Shown: one piece after another, positions 41,305 through 50,649 of the stretch
Numbering within the stretch: position 1 is the first letter of the stretch
How the letters are laid out: every line of letters starts with the position of its first letter
DNA from: Mesosutterella faecium
Lineage (GTDB): Bacteria > Pseudomonadota > Gammaproteobacteria > Burkholderiales > Burkholderiaceae_F
Length of the DNA stretch: 64,000 nt
NCBI RefSeq assembly: GCF_022809315.2
Contig: NZ_JAKZJU020000001.1
Location: 1,897,001-1,961,000, forward strand
Direction of reading: 5' to 3'
The notes under the pieces: model-generated
The model's input: the letters and a program-made list of their open reading frames with translations, nothing else
Database searches by the model: none
What the model was told of the DNA's origin: nothing
Position numbers and translations under genes: made by a program

Positions 41305-42867
41305 ATGGAAAACGGAAAGAATCGCAGTGAACCGGGCGACTTCCAGCTCGCCTACGCGCGCGAGACCGCGCGGCAGCTCATCGCCCAGTTCGAGCGGGGC
41401 ACCTCGCCCTACCAGAAGAGCTGGGCCGGGGAGAGCCTTCGCCTGCCCTACAACCCGAAGACCGGCACGCGCTACCAGGGCATCAACGCGCTCAAGCTCC
41501 TGATGCAGGGACGAGCCGACAGCCGCTGGCTCACGCTGCGGCAGATCAACGAGCTCGGGGGCCGGGTGCGCCGCGGCGAGCACGGCGTGCGCTGCTTTTA
41601 CTTCGCGCAGAAGATGGTCCCGCGCGGGGAGTGGCTGCGCGCCCGAGGCAGGACTGAGGAGGCGGCCGCGGCCGACCGCTCGGAGCGGGTGCGGGTGCTG
41701 ATCCCCTGCCCCTTCACGGTCTTCAACGCCGAGCAGGCCGAGTCTCTGGAGCTTGGCGGCGCGGAAAAAGACGAGCGCGCGGGCTGGACCCCGGTCGAGC
41801 GGGCCGAGCAGCTGCTTCGCAACTCCGGCGCGGTGTTTCGCTGCGAAAAGGGCGACCGCGCCTGCTACAACGCCTCCGAGGACGTCATCGTGCTGCCGCT
41901 TCGCAGCCAGTTCGCGGCCCCCTCCGAGTTCTACGACGCGGCGCTGCACGAGCTCGGCCACTGGACGGGGCACGAGAGCCGGCTCAACCGCTTCTCGGGC
42001 GGCGCCCCGGTCGCCTTCGGCTCGCCCGAATACGCAAAGGAGGAGCTGCGGGCCGAAACCGCCTCGCTCATGGTGGCCGCGCAGATCGGCCTCCCCCACC
42101 ACCTGAAGAACCACGCCTCCTACATCGCGGGCTGGGTGGGGGTGCTGCGCGACGACCCGAAGGAGCTGCTGCGCGCCTGCTCGGACGCCCAGCGCATCAC
42201 CGACTACCTGCTGCAGTACGACCGCGAGCAGGTCTGGGTCGTGAACTACGACCGCAGGATCGCCTTCCGCGAGGACGCCGACCAAGCGATCCGGCGCTGC
42301 GAGGCCTTCATCAACGAACACGCGCTGCTGCCCGAGCGCTTCCGCGCATCGGTCGTGCGCCTGATGGGCGAGAGGTCGATCGTAAAGCGAGACGCCGAGT
42401 GGGAGGTGGCCCGAAAGGCGCTCTCGCCCGACACGAACGGCCCGATCCTCGAGCGCTCGGGGCTCAAAGGGATCGCGCTCGTGCGCGAGCCCCACCGCTT
42501 CATCTCGTGGGCGAGGGCGGCCGACCCGGAGCTGGGCGAGTACGCGCTGCGGCAGGTGCGCCGCGCACTCGGCCCCCGGAGGGCCGAGTCGGCCCTGCGC
42601 CGCTCGATGCTCCCTGAGGCGAGGACAGCGGAGGCGGGGCTCTCGGCCCGGCTGCGGCTGCACTTCGCGCGGGCCGCGCAAAACGCCCGCGACGCGCTCA
42701 CGAAGCTTCGCGAGGCGCCGGCCGGGCAGCAGCGCGAGGCGCTCGGGAAGGCGCGCGAAAAAGCGGCCCGAAGCCTCGGGGTCGCGCCCGGGAAAGAGCG
42801 CCCGAAAGAGCCCGAAGCGCCTGAAGCGCCCCGGAAGAAGGCGCTGCAGAAGGAGATCACAAGATGA
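41305..42867 (+). CDS. ArdC-like antirestriction/zincin-domain protein
   Basis: 520 residues. The N-terminal part (about 18-130) is the ArdC ssDNA-binding domain with RGTSPYQKSWAG and PYNPKTGTRYQGINALKLL (in part). A zincin-like metallopeptidase domain follows, with HELGHWTGHESRL near 215-227 and EELRAETASLMV (third ligand). ArdC of other conjugative elements protects incoming single strands from restriction. The C-terminal ~200 residues are an extra, basic Ala/Arg-rich part not seen in short ArdC. The ATG at 41305 has GGAGG upstream. Its stop overlaps the next start. Confidence 0.85.
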   Translation: MENGKNRSEPGDFQLAYARETARQLIAQFERGTSPYQKSWAGESLRLPYNPKTGTRYQGINALKLLMQGRADSRWLTLRQINELGGRVRRGEHGVRCFYFAQKMVPRGEWLRARGRTEEAAAADRSERVRVLIPCPFTVFNAEQAESLELGGAEKDERAGWTPVERAEQLLRNSGAVFRCEKGDRACYNASEDVIVLPLRSQFAAPSEFYDAALHELGHWTGHESRLNRFSGGAPVAFGSPEYAKEELRAETASLMVAAQIGLPHHLKNHASYIAGWVGVLRDDPKELLRACSDAQRITDYLLQYDREQVWVVNYDRRIAFREDADQAIRRCEAFINEHALLPERFRASVVRLMGERSIVKRDAEWEVARKALSPDTNGPILERSGLKGIALVREPHRFISWARAADPELGEYALRQVRRALGPRRAESALRRSMLPEARTAEAGLSARLRLHFARAAQNARDALTKLREAPAGQQREALGKAREKAARSLGVAPGKERPKEPEAPEAPRKKALQKEITR

Positions 42868-44633
42868 GGACCTACATCGCGGACAACGCCGCGGCCGCCG
42901 CCGCGATCGGCCGGCGGCTCGGCATCAGGCAGGAGCGGGACGGGCTGCTCCTTTGCGAAGGGGGCGAGGCCGTGTGCTGGTGCGCGGGCCCCCTTTTCAG
43001 GATCGCCCCGCCCGAGCGCTTCCTCGAAGCGGGCGAGCCCGAGGCGGTTCCGGGCACGGGGATCGTCTTTCCGCGCCGCTGGATCCTCGAGCCCGTGGAG
43101 GGCCGGGGAAGGGACATCCTGCGCGGGGCGCTCCGGAGCGCGCTCGAGCGCTCGGACGAGGCGGTCGTCGCGACCGCCGCCGGGCGCGAGGGCGCGAGAA
43201 AGGGCTGGGAGATCCTCGAAGCGCTCGGGTTCGGGGGACGGAGGCTGAGGCTCCTGCCCGAAGAGATCGAGGAGCGCTCAGGCCCCGGGCTCCCCGCGGC
43301 CCGGCCCCTCGCGGCGTCGGACCCGGAGCTTGCCGCGGGGCTCGCCCGCGCCCGCGCCGACTGGATTCTCGGCACGGGGCTCAGCCGCGCCGCGGGGCTT
43401 GCGGCCCGGACTTCCGACCCGGTCTTTCCCGACCGGATCGCGGCCGGGCGGCTCACCGCGCCGGTCCTCCAGGCGGTCGCAGACCGCGACGAGGACGTCG
43501 CGCGGCAGCGCGCTCACCCGCGGATCATCGTCACCGCCGGCATCCGTCACGCGCGCGGCGACTGGACGGCCGCTCTCATCCCCCCGGGCGGGGGCTTTTC
43601 GATCGGCTGCGCGGAGGACGTCGAGCGGCTCTGCTCGCGGGTGGAGCTGCACACCGGGGAGGTGACCGAGTGGTTTTCCTGCGAGCGGGAAGCCCCTCCC
43701 CCGCCTCCCGCGACCGCGGCCGAGGCCGCGCTCTGGGCGGAGAAAAAACTGCGGCTGATGCCGGAAGAGTCCCTGCGCTCGATCGCCTCCCTCGAAAAGA
43801 AGGGCCTGCTCACGCGGGGCGCGCCGCCCGGGCTCAGGGCCCCGCGCTGGGAGGGCGCGCAGGCAGCGCTGTCCGCCGCCTCGGAGTTCGAGCCCCGCCT
43901 GCGGCCGCTCCTTGCCCTGGCCGATTTCAGCCGCAGGCGCGCGGGCTTTGCCTCCTTTCCCTGGCGCGAGGGCGGCCTTTTCCCCACGGGGGCCGCGCCC
44001 GAAGAGCCTCTGGCGGAGCCGGAAAAGAGCCTCTTTTTCTTCGCTTCGAGACTCGTGCTCGCGCAGTTCTTCCCGGACTGCCGCTACCGCGAAAGCCGCG
44101 CCCGGGCGGCGATCCGGGGCTTCGCCTTCGAAGGGCGGACGAGAACCCTCGTGCGGGCTGGCTGGGCCGCGCTTTTCGATCATGGGCTCGCCCGCTCCGA
44201 CGAGCGGGGGCTGCCTCCCATGGAGCGGGGCGACCGCGTCACGGCGCGGCGCCTCTCGGCCCGCTTCAGTCGCGGGCGCCCCCTCTACAGCTCGGCCGCC
44301 TCGGTCGCCCGAACCCTTCTCGAAACCTCGGGCGAACCCCGGCTTGCCTTCTGCGAGGCTAACCGGGCGGCCCTGCTTCTCGAGTTGCTTCGGGAGAAAA
44401 AGCTGGTCCTCAGGCTCACTTCGGGCCGCTACCGGGCGACCGACAGAGGCCGGGCTCTCCTTGCAGCGCTCCCCGAGGAGTTCCGCGAACCCCGCTTCTG
44501 CGCGCGCTTTGAAGCGACACTGCACGGGATCGAGTCGGGAAGGCAAAGCGAAACGGAGCTCGAGCAGGAAGCAAAGGAGATGGTCCTCCTGGCCGCCGGG
44601 CAGCTTCCCCGACCCGCTCCGGCGCTTTCCTGA
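42864..44633 (+). CDS. Topoisomerase III-like protein with degenerate active site
   Basis: 589 residues aligning by eye with type IA topoisomerase III along the N-terminal two thirds: MRTYIADNAAAAAAIG (cf. RLFIAEKPSLARAI), VCWCAGPLF, GLARARADWILGTGLSRA (cf. ALARARADWLYGINMTRA), AAGRLTAPVLQAVADRDED (cf. SVGRVQTPVLGLVVRRDEE). Catalytic positions are lost: the TOPRIM Glu near 7 is Asp, D-x-D-x-E reads A-x-G-x-E (ATAAGREG near 100), and the nucleophile Tyr of LITYPR is Arg in LLTRGA near 310. Strand cleavage is therefore unlikely. The C-terminal third is divergent. Last gene of the transfer operon, overlapping ArdC by four bases. Confidence 0.75.
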   Translation: MRTYIADNAAAAAAIGRRLGIRQERDGLLLCEGGEAVCWCAGPLFRIAPPERFLEAGEPEAVPGTGIVFPRRWILEPVEGRGRDILRGALRSALERSDEAVVATAAGREGARKGWEILEALGFGGRRLRLLPEEIEERSGPGLPAARPLAASDPELAAGLARARADWILGTGLSRAAGLAARTSDPVFPDRIAAGRLTAPVLQAVADRDEDVARQRAHPRIIVTAGIRHARGDWTAALIPPGGGFSIGCAEDVERLCSRVELHTGEVTEWFSCEREAPPPPPATAAEAALWAEKKLRLMPEESLRSIASLEKKGLLTRGAPPGLRAPRWEGAQAALSAASEFEPRLRPLLALADFSRRRAGFASFPWREGGLFPTGAAPEEPLAEPEKSLFFFASRLVLAQFFPDCRYRESRARAAIRGFAFEGRTRTLVRAGWAALFDHGLARSDERGLPPMERGDRVTARRLSARFSRGRPLYSSAASVARTLLETSGEPRLAFCEANRAALLLELLREKKLVLRLTSGRYRATDRGRALLAALPEEFREPRFCARFEATLHGIESGRQSETELEQEAKEMVLLAAGQLPRPAPALS

Positions 44634-44635
44634 TC

Positions 44636-44666
44636 CCCCTCGGGAAAAAGCCTTTTTCCCGAGGGG
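44636..44666. terminator. Long perfect inverted repeat closing the transfer operon
   Basis: A 15-bp perfect repeat, CCCCTCGGGAAAAAG and its complement around a single base, begins two bases after the topoisomerase-like stop. Probably a terminator, although the T-rich part lies within the stem rather than after it. Confidence 0.7.
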
Positions 44667-45027
44667 CTCCGGACTTTCCGCTTCCGGCTTTTGCACAAGG
44701 TCTTCCCGACCCGTCGATTTTCGAGTCCGAATCAATAAGGGTTTCCCCTCCATTTTTTCGGTTACAATTTTCTTTGCCAATACCTTTTATACCTACGATA
44801 TTTCACTTAAGATATTTTATCTATTCATAATCAAATATTAAAAGAAAACAAACCTTAGCCTGAACCGCATACGTCATAAAAAATCAACTAAGGAAAACAC
44901 TGTAGGTATTTATACTTAAGAATGTTGACCTAGTTCCTGGAGTCGGGAAAACTGCGCCCGGGTACCTCCACCGATGCACCCGGAGGGCTGCCCTGTTTCT
45001 TTTGTCAAACCAAAAGGAAATACTCCA
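44667..45027. other. A+T-rich 361-bp promoter region of the autotransporter
   Basis: No gene. Composition drops sharply compared with the transfer operon, marking the right edge of the element. Two ACTTAAGA octamers (44805-44812 and 44914-44921) are seen, also found upstream of the C69 peptidase. No integrase gene or obvious attachment repeat is seen. Confidence 0.45.
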
Positions 45028-48000
45028 ATGAATAAAATCTACAAGACCATCTGGAGCGACGCCCGTCGCTGCTTCATGGTTGTGAACGAAACACAAAAGG
45101 CGCATGTCAAAACCACGAGATCGGCGGTGTTCGCGGCGGTCGCTTCCGCCGTCCTCCTTCTGCCGGGAGCGGCAACAGCCGCCTATACGGAGCCCGGCCA
45201 GGTCGCCTCAAGCGCCCAGGCCGTGAGCGAGGCCGTCGCCTCCTGGGAAACCGACGAATACAAAAAGGACTGGGGCCTTGCGGCCATGCACGCCTCCAAG
45301 GCTTATGCGCTCGGCTTCCACGGCCAGGGCACGACCGTTGGAATCATGGACTCCGGGGCACTCATCCAGATTCACCCGCAGCTCACGGGTGACCGTTTTC
45401 ACGCCTCGACGGCCGACGCCGAGTACGGCTCGAGCGGCGAGCGCTATCCGCAGCACTCCGAGGAGGATGGCCGCGGGGAGTACACGCCTGGCCTGGGCGC
45501 AGGCACGACCATCAGCGGCAGCTGGGTGAAGGGCGTGAACGACAGCCACGGCACCCATGTGACGGGCACGGTGGGCGCTAACCGCGACGGCGAGGAATTC
45601 CACGGCGTCGCCTGGGGCGCCGACCTCTGGATAGGCAACACCGGCGGCACCGACGACACAAACTACGGGCCGTTCCAGGACTATAAATTCTTCAAGTCGG
45701 GCTGGAGCGCCCTGGCCGACAACGTTGTGAAGGCAAACGGCGAGGAACGCGGGGGCTTCATCAACAACTCCTTCGGAACCAACACCCGCAGGGTCGTGAC
45801 TGATCCCAACGCCAAAGGCCCGGACGGCGGCAACATTGCGGCCCATAACCCGACCAACACTGTGTCGGAAACCGAATACGAGTATTTCCTCTTCAACAAC
45901 CGCTACGTCGGCACGGGCGGCACGGTAAGCTGGAACCAGTCCTTCGTCGACGCGGCCTATGAGGCGGTGAAGGACAAGAACGTCGTACAGGTGATCACCA
46001 CAGGCAACCGCGACTTTGACAACCCGTTCTACCGTCCGCTCTACCCCTACTTCAACCCGGACGCGGAAAGCCGCTGGGTGGCCGTGGCCGGTCTGCAGCA
46101 AAGCCAGGAGGGAGGCTACGAGCTCATCGGCCGCTTCAACGAAGCGGGCAACGCCAAGTGGTGGACCGTGGCAGCTCCCGGCAGCAAGATTTACAGCTCA
46201 ACGGTGTCCGATGACGGCGAGGCAGGCTATGCGAGCTGGGGCGGCACTTCAATGGCTGCGCCCCACGTCACGGGCGCACTCACGGTGCTCATGTCGCGCT
46301 ACCAGGACATGAACGCGCTGCAGGTCCGCGACGTCATGTTCACGACTGCAAACCACAAGAACCCCGATGGCTCGAACATGAAGGGATGGGACAACCATGA
46401 CGGGACCACGCCCGCGGACGGGCAGGTCTCCGACCGCATGGGCTGGGGCGTTCCGGACCTTGACAAGGGCATGTACGGCCCCGGGCAGTTCCTCGGGCAC
46501 TTCGACTACAACATGGCCCGCACCCCGCTCGATGTCTGGACCAATGACATTACGCAGGCAGCCCTTGATCAAAGGAAAACCGAGGACGCCGCCTGGAAGG
46601 CTGCGGCCGAGAAGTGGTTGGCCAACCCGACTCTCACTCTGGGCGAAGAATACTCCGACGCTGAAAGAAGGCTCCTTGGCGACATTCTCCTCGAGACCGA
46701 TGACGACATCGTGGGCATCAGCGATGAAAACGAGAAGATTGACAAGTCCGACGCCATTGCCTGGCGCAAGGCCTACTACGGCAAGCGGCTCGAGGCAATC
46801 AAGGCGAAGATCGAGCAGGGGCTCTACAACGGCTCGCTCACGAAGCGCGGCGAGGGCACGCTGGTCATGACCGGCAACAACACCTATCGCGGCGGCACGG
46901 TCATCGAGGCGGGCACGCTGCTCGGCTTCAATGACTCGTTCGGCGTCACCGAGCTCGAGTCTGGCGCGGCAGCCGGAAGCGCCGCGGCGCCCGCGGCAGC
47001 CGCCCCCGGCTACGGCAACGGCAAAGTCACGGTCAACGGCGGCACCTTCGGTCTGCTCAGCTCCTATGACGACGGCTTCACGAAGACCGGCGTGAACACC
47101 GACACGAACAGCGACCACTCCGTCGACGTCACCGTGAACAACGGCGGCACGCTGGGCGTGGCGGCCGGCCAGAGCGTCGAGGCGGGCAGCCTCACCTTTA
47201 ATAAAGGCGCCAAGGTCTCTGTTATCTCCACGGACCGCGACACGGCGGCCGAGGCTCTGCGCGGCCAGGCTCAGAGCGGCACGATCAGCGCGGACTCCAT
47301 CACGGGGGCCGCGAACCTCTCTGCCGCAACGGACTACGCTCTCCTCAAGACCGACGTGAAGGTCGAGGGAAGCACCCTGACGGCCACGCTCTCGCGTGAC
47401 GAAACGAAGACCCTGGGCTCGTACGCGAGCACCGGCATCGGACGCTCCATTGCGAAGCAGATTGAAAGCGCGCCCGACAGCGTTGCGTTCAACGCTCTCG
47501 GCGTTTCGACCAAGAAGGAAGTGAGCAGCGTACTCGACGCCCTGGACAGCGACTTCTATCTGTCGGCCCGCAACGCGACCGTCACCAACGCGCTCACGCT
47601 CGCGCGCACGGTGAAGGACCAGGCCAACGGCATTGGCGACGCCCGCGTGGTGGAAATGAAGGACGGAACCGCCCGGATCTGGGCGACCGGCATGGGGGCC
47701 TGGGCTGACCTCGACTACAACGCCGACTTTGACTCCGACTACTACGTCGGGCTCGTGGGCGGCGAAGTCGACGTGGGCAGCACCACCAAGCTCGGCGCCT
47801 TCTTCGGCTACGGCCAGTCGAAGTACGACAGCAGCGAGGGCAAGATCGACAGCGACGACCTGCACCTCGGGCTCTACGGCGTCACGAACCTCGAGCCGGT
47901 GAAGCTCACCTACGGCGCGTCCTACACCTGGCAGGACCGCGACAACACCCGCAAGTTCCGCCTGGGCGACCTGCGCGAGGACAGCAAGCACAGCACCGAC

Positions 48001-48474
48001 GCCCATGTCTTCCAGGTCTTCGGCGAGGCGGCCTGGACGGGCCTGAACACCGCCGGCTACGCGATCGAGCCCTACTTCGGCCTCTCCTACATGCGGGTCG
48101 ACTCCGACCGGGTGAAGGACGAGGCCGCGGGACTGCCGCTTGCAACCGCGGTTGACGACTCGAACATCGGCATCACCACGCTCGGGCTGCGCGCAGCCGC
48201 GAACTTCAAGGCGGGCAGCGTCGACCTGCAGCTCAAGGGCGACGTCGCCTGGAACCACTTCTTCGGCGACAACCGCCCCGAGGCGCAGTTCCAGGTGCTC
48301 GATGCCGGCTGGACGAAGATCAAGGGCGAGAAGCTCTCCGACATGGCGACCGTGGGCGTGGGGCTCGAGGCGAAGTTCACGAAGAACGCGACCCTCGGGA
48401 TCTTCTACACGGGAGCCTTCGACGGCGACGTGACCTCGCACGGAGCGGGTGCGCACCTGCGCATCAACTTCTAA
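45028..48474 (+). CDS. Subtilisin-type serine protease autotransporter
   Basis: Type Va surface protease, 1148 residues. The ATG at 45028 opens an extended ESPR-type signal (MNKIYKTIWSDARRCFMVVN, then a hydrophobic core to about 50). S8 protease domain with catalytic Asp108 (GIMDSG), His174 (DSHGTHVTG) and Ser408 (GGTSMAAPHVTG). A PATR repeat follows (GNNTYRGGTVIEAGTLLG near 620) as part of the beta-helix, then the C-terminal autotransporter barrel (about 880-1148) ending in Phe. Probably degrades external proteins or host factors. Next to a secreted dipeptidase. Confidence 0.95.
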   Translation: MNKIYKTIWSDARRCFMVVNETQKAHVKTTRSAVFAAVASAVLLLPGAATAAYTEPGQVASSAQAVSEAVASWETDEYKKDWGLAAMHASKAYALGFHGQGTTVGIMDSGALIQIHPQLTGDRFHASTADAEYGSSGERYPQHSEEDGRGEYTPGLGAGTTISGSWVKGVNDSHGTHVTGTVGANRDGEEFHGVAWGADLWIGNTGGTDDTNYGPFQDYKFFKSGWSALADNVVKANGEERGGFINNSFGTNTRRVVTDPNAKGPDGGNIAAHNPTNTVSETEYEYFLFNNRYVGTGGTVSWNQSFVDAAYEAVKDKNVVQVITTGNRDFDNPFYRPLYPYFNPDAESRWVAVAGLQQSQEGGYELIGRFNEAGNAKWWTVAAPGSKIYSSTVSDDGEAGYASWGGTSMAAPHVTGALTVLMSRYQDMNALQVRDVMFTTANHKNPDGSNMKGWDNHDGTTPADGQVSDRMGWGVPDLDKGMYGPGQFLGHFDYNMARTPLDVWTNDITQAALDQRKTEDAAWKAAAEKWLANPTLTLGEEYSDAERRLLGDILLETDDDIVGISDENEKIDKSDAIAWRKAYYGKRLEAIKAKIEQGLYNGSLTKRGEGTLVMTGNNTYRGGTVIEAGTLLGFNDSFGVTELESGAAAGSAAAPAAAAPGYGNGKVTVNGGTFGLLSSYDDGFTKTGVNTDTNSDHSVDVTVNNGGTLGVAAGQSVEAGSLTFNKGAKVSVISTDRDTAAEALRGQAQSGTISADSITGAANLSAATDYALLKTDVKVEGSTLTATLSRDETKTLGSYASTGIGRSIAKQIESAPDSVAFNALGVSTKKEVSSVLDALDSDFYLSARNATVTNALTLARTVKDQANGIGDARVVEMKDGTARIWATGMGAWADLDYNADFDSDYYVGLVGGEVDVGSTTKLGAFFGYGQSKYDSSEGKIDSDDLHLGLYGVTNLEPVKLTYGASYTWQDRDNTRKFRLGDLREDSKHSTDAHVFQVFGEAAWTGLNTAGYAIEPYFGLSYMRVDSDRVKDEAAGLPLATAVDDSNIGITTLGLRAAANFKAGSVDLQLKGDVAWNHFFGDNRPEAQFQVLDAGWTKIKGEKLSDMATVGVGLEAKFTKNATLGIFYTGAFDGDVTSHGAGAHLRINF

Positions 48475-48526
48475 CCTCGTCTGCCGGGGCTTCTCTTCTC
48501 AGAGAACTCCGGCAGCGCCGGGCATG

Positions 48527-48562
48527 ACAGGCATCGCGGACACCTTTGCGATGCCTGTTTTG
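48527..48562 (+). terminator. Terminator after the autotransporter gene
   Basis: An 11-bp perfect stem ACAGGCATCGC/GCGATGCCTGT with a 10-nt loop and TTT after it. Confidence 0.8.
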
Positions 48563-48777
48563 ACAGCCTCCGTCTGCCCGGGATGATCCGCCCTGCTCCG
48601 CAGCGATGCGGCAACAGGGGGACGGATCCCGGGTTTTCACATTCTTTTTATGATATAAGTAAATTATCTTAAGTATTTTTACGTACCATTCGTTGCTGTC
48701 CGAACGTTCAAAGCTGACCGCTGCACAGGCTCCCCATCCACAGCCCGTGCCGCTTTTTTCCAAGTAAGGAGAGACAG
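48563..48777. promoter_or_regulatory. Promoter region of the C69 dipeptidase gene
   Basis: About 215 bp with an A+T-rich core (48640-48690) holding a TCTTAAGT octamer (48667-48674), the complement of ACTTAAGA seen twice upstream of the protease gene. No other structure is recognised. Confidence 0.35.
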
Positions 48778-50616
48778 ATGAAAGTTCGCACTACGCTGCT
48801 TGCGGCCGCCCTCACCGGCGCGCTCGCGGCTTTTTCCCTGCAGGCCCTCGCCTGCTCGACGGTGATCGTCGGCAAGGCGGCTTCCGCCACCGGCAACATC
48901 CTCATCGGCCACAACGAGGACAACGGCGGGCGCATCTTCAACCCGCAGTACTACGTTCCGCCCGCGACCCACAAGGCGGGAGAAATGATCACGTTCGAGC
49001 CCGCTGCGGCTCAAATCCCGCAGGTCGGGAAAACTCTCGGCTTCTACTGGTCGCAGACGCTTTCCTCGAAGGGTTCGTCCTTTTCTGACGGATTTGTAAA
49101 CGACGCGGGCGTGATCATCGTCTCGAACGCCTGCACTGGCATCTACGACACCGACCAGAAGCTCACTGACGGGGGCGTGGGCTACGGCATTCGGCGCCTC
49201 ATGGCCGAACGCGCGCATTCCGCCCGCGAGGCGGTCCAGATCGCAATCGACCTGCTCGGCAAATACGGCTACTTCTCCGAGGGCCGCACCTATACGGTGG
49301 CCGACGCGAAGGAAGCCTGGCAGATCGCCATCCATAAAGGCGACACCTGGGTCGCGCGCCGCGTGAAGGACAGCGAGGTGGTCTACATCCCCAACAACTT
49401 CATGATCGGAGTGGTGGACGCGACCGACAAGGACAACGTGATCGTGTCGCCGGGGCTGATCGAACGCTCGATCAAAAACGGCCGCTACAAGCCCGCAAAG
49501 CCCGGCGTCTACACCGACTTCAACTACCGGCTCGCCGTGCAGCCGCCGGAGCGCCGCGCAGCCCAGTACAACTTCAGCCGCAACCAGCTCGCCTGGAACT
49601 ATATCCTCGGGCAGAAGATCACCGACCCGGAGTCCTTCCCCTATTCGGCCACGCCTTCGCGCAAGTTCACGCTCGACGACGTGAAGGCGATTCTGAGGCT
49701 GCACGAGGAGAAGTTCGGCGCCGAGGACGACGGCTGGCTGCACTACCGGGGATTCGGGACCTGCCGCGTCACCTCGCACGAATCGCTCGTGCTCGAGCAG
49801 AACAAGAACCCGAAGCTCATCTCGGGCTACCGCACTTACTCGCGTCCCTGCGAATCGCCCTACATCCCGTTCTTCCCGCTCGCGAAGCCTGATCGGAGTC
49901 TGTCCTACATGACGCCCGCCGAGGCCACCGCGGAGCAGTTCCACGCCCTTGACAAGCGCTTCGACTACCGGCCCTCCTACGGCGCGACCGCCTTTGTGAA
50001 CAACGCGAATGCGGTCGACTATCTCGCGGGCAGCGCCTACGAGGCAAACCGGGAAATGATCGCGAAGCTTGAAAAACGCTGGGAAGGCGAGCGCGCCTCG
50101 ATGCTCTCCAGAGCGCGGAAAGGCTTCGTGAAGAAGGACTCTTCGGCCACGATGAGGACGCTGCACCGCTTCAACAGCGCGAAGCTCCATGAGGCGCAGG
50201 CCGCCGTCAGGGAGCAGCTGCGCAGGATCACGCCCTGGCGCGTTCAGGCGATGAGCCGCGAACTCGATCCCGCGAGCGAAGGGCCCGTCACCTTCGTGCT
50301 CTTCAGCAGCAAAGGGTTCGACGCGAGGAAGATCGACAAGGACCACACCTGGGCAGGCCTGAGCCACGAGTCGATCACGAACGGCAGGACCCTCTCGGAG
50401 AGCACTGGAAAAGCGGTGGGATTTGAGGAAAAGGACGTGAACGGCGACGGGCTGCCCGACATGGCGATCACGTTCCGCCAGAAGGATGTCGCAAAGAACA
50501 TGCTCCCGGGCGTGGCGTACGACACCTACCTCTACACCCGGGCGGGCGGCACGCGCATCACCGGCTTTGACGTCCTTCGGGTGAAGGGCGAGACCCGGAC
50601 GAGCATCGAGAAGTAA
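48778..50616 (+). CDS. Secreted C69-family dipeptidase
   Basis: N-terminal-nucleophile dipeptidase of the PepD/C69 family, 612 residues. The signal peptide ends ALA directly before Cys26 of CSTVIVGK, so removal by signal peptidase would expose the catalytic Cys as residue 1. Other family features: GHNEDNGGRIF near 43-53, GFVNDAGVIIVSNACTGIY, and YTVADAKEAWQIAIHKGD. Likely trims peptides in the periplasm. It follows the protease autotransporter, suggesting a two-step peptide-use module. Confidence 0.9.
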   Translation: MKVRTTLLAAALTGALAAFSLQALACSTVIVGKAASATGNILIGHNEDNGGRIFNPQYYVPPATHKAGEMITFEPAAAQIPQVGKTLGFYWSQTLSSKGSSFSDGFVNDAGVIIVSNACTGIYDTDQKLTDGGVGYGIRRLMAERAHSAREAVQIAIDLLGKYGYFSEGRTYTVADAKEAWQIAIHKGDTWVARRVKDSEVVYIPNNFMIGVVDATDKDNVIVSPGLIERSIKNGRYKPAKPGVYTDFNYRLAVQPPERRAAQYNFSRNQLAWNYILGQKITDPESFPYSATPSRKFTLDDVKAILRLHEEKFGAEDDGWLHYRGFGTCRVTSHESLVLEQNKNPKLISGYRTYSRPCESPYIPFFPLAKPDRSLSYMTPAEATAEQFHALDKRFDYRPSYGATAFVNNANAVDYLAGSAYEANREMIAKLEKRWEGERASMLSRARKGFVKKDSSATMRTLHRFNSAKLHEAQAAVREQLRRITPWRVQAMSRELDPASEGPVTFVLFSSKGFDARKIDKDHTWAGLSHESITNGRTLSESTGKAVGFEEKDVNGDGLPDMAITFRQKDVAKNMLPGVAYDTYLYTRAGGTRITGFDVLRVKGETRTSIEK

Positions 50617-50619
50617 GAA

Positions 50620-50649
50620 AGCGCAGGCCCCCGGCCGCTGCGCTCTTTT
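50620..50649 (+). terminator. Terminator after the dipeptidase gene
   Basis: AGCGCAG and CTGCGCT arms around an 11-nt loop, then CTTTTC. A second GGGCATC...GATGCCC hairpin follows near 50703-50728. Confidence 0.65.

Noticed and set aside
21577..45027. Attachment-site direct repeats flanking the conjugative element
   Set aside because: Reading both flanks showed no convincing shared repeat and no tRNA gene.
46249..48456. 735-codon minus-strand frame opposite the autotransporter
   Set aside because: Shadow of the protease gene; no ribosome site or domain.
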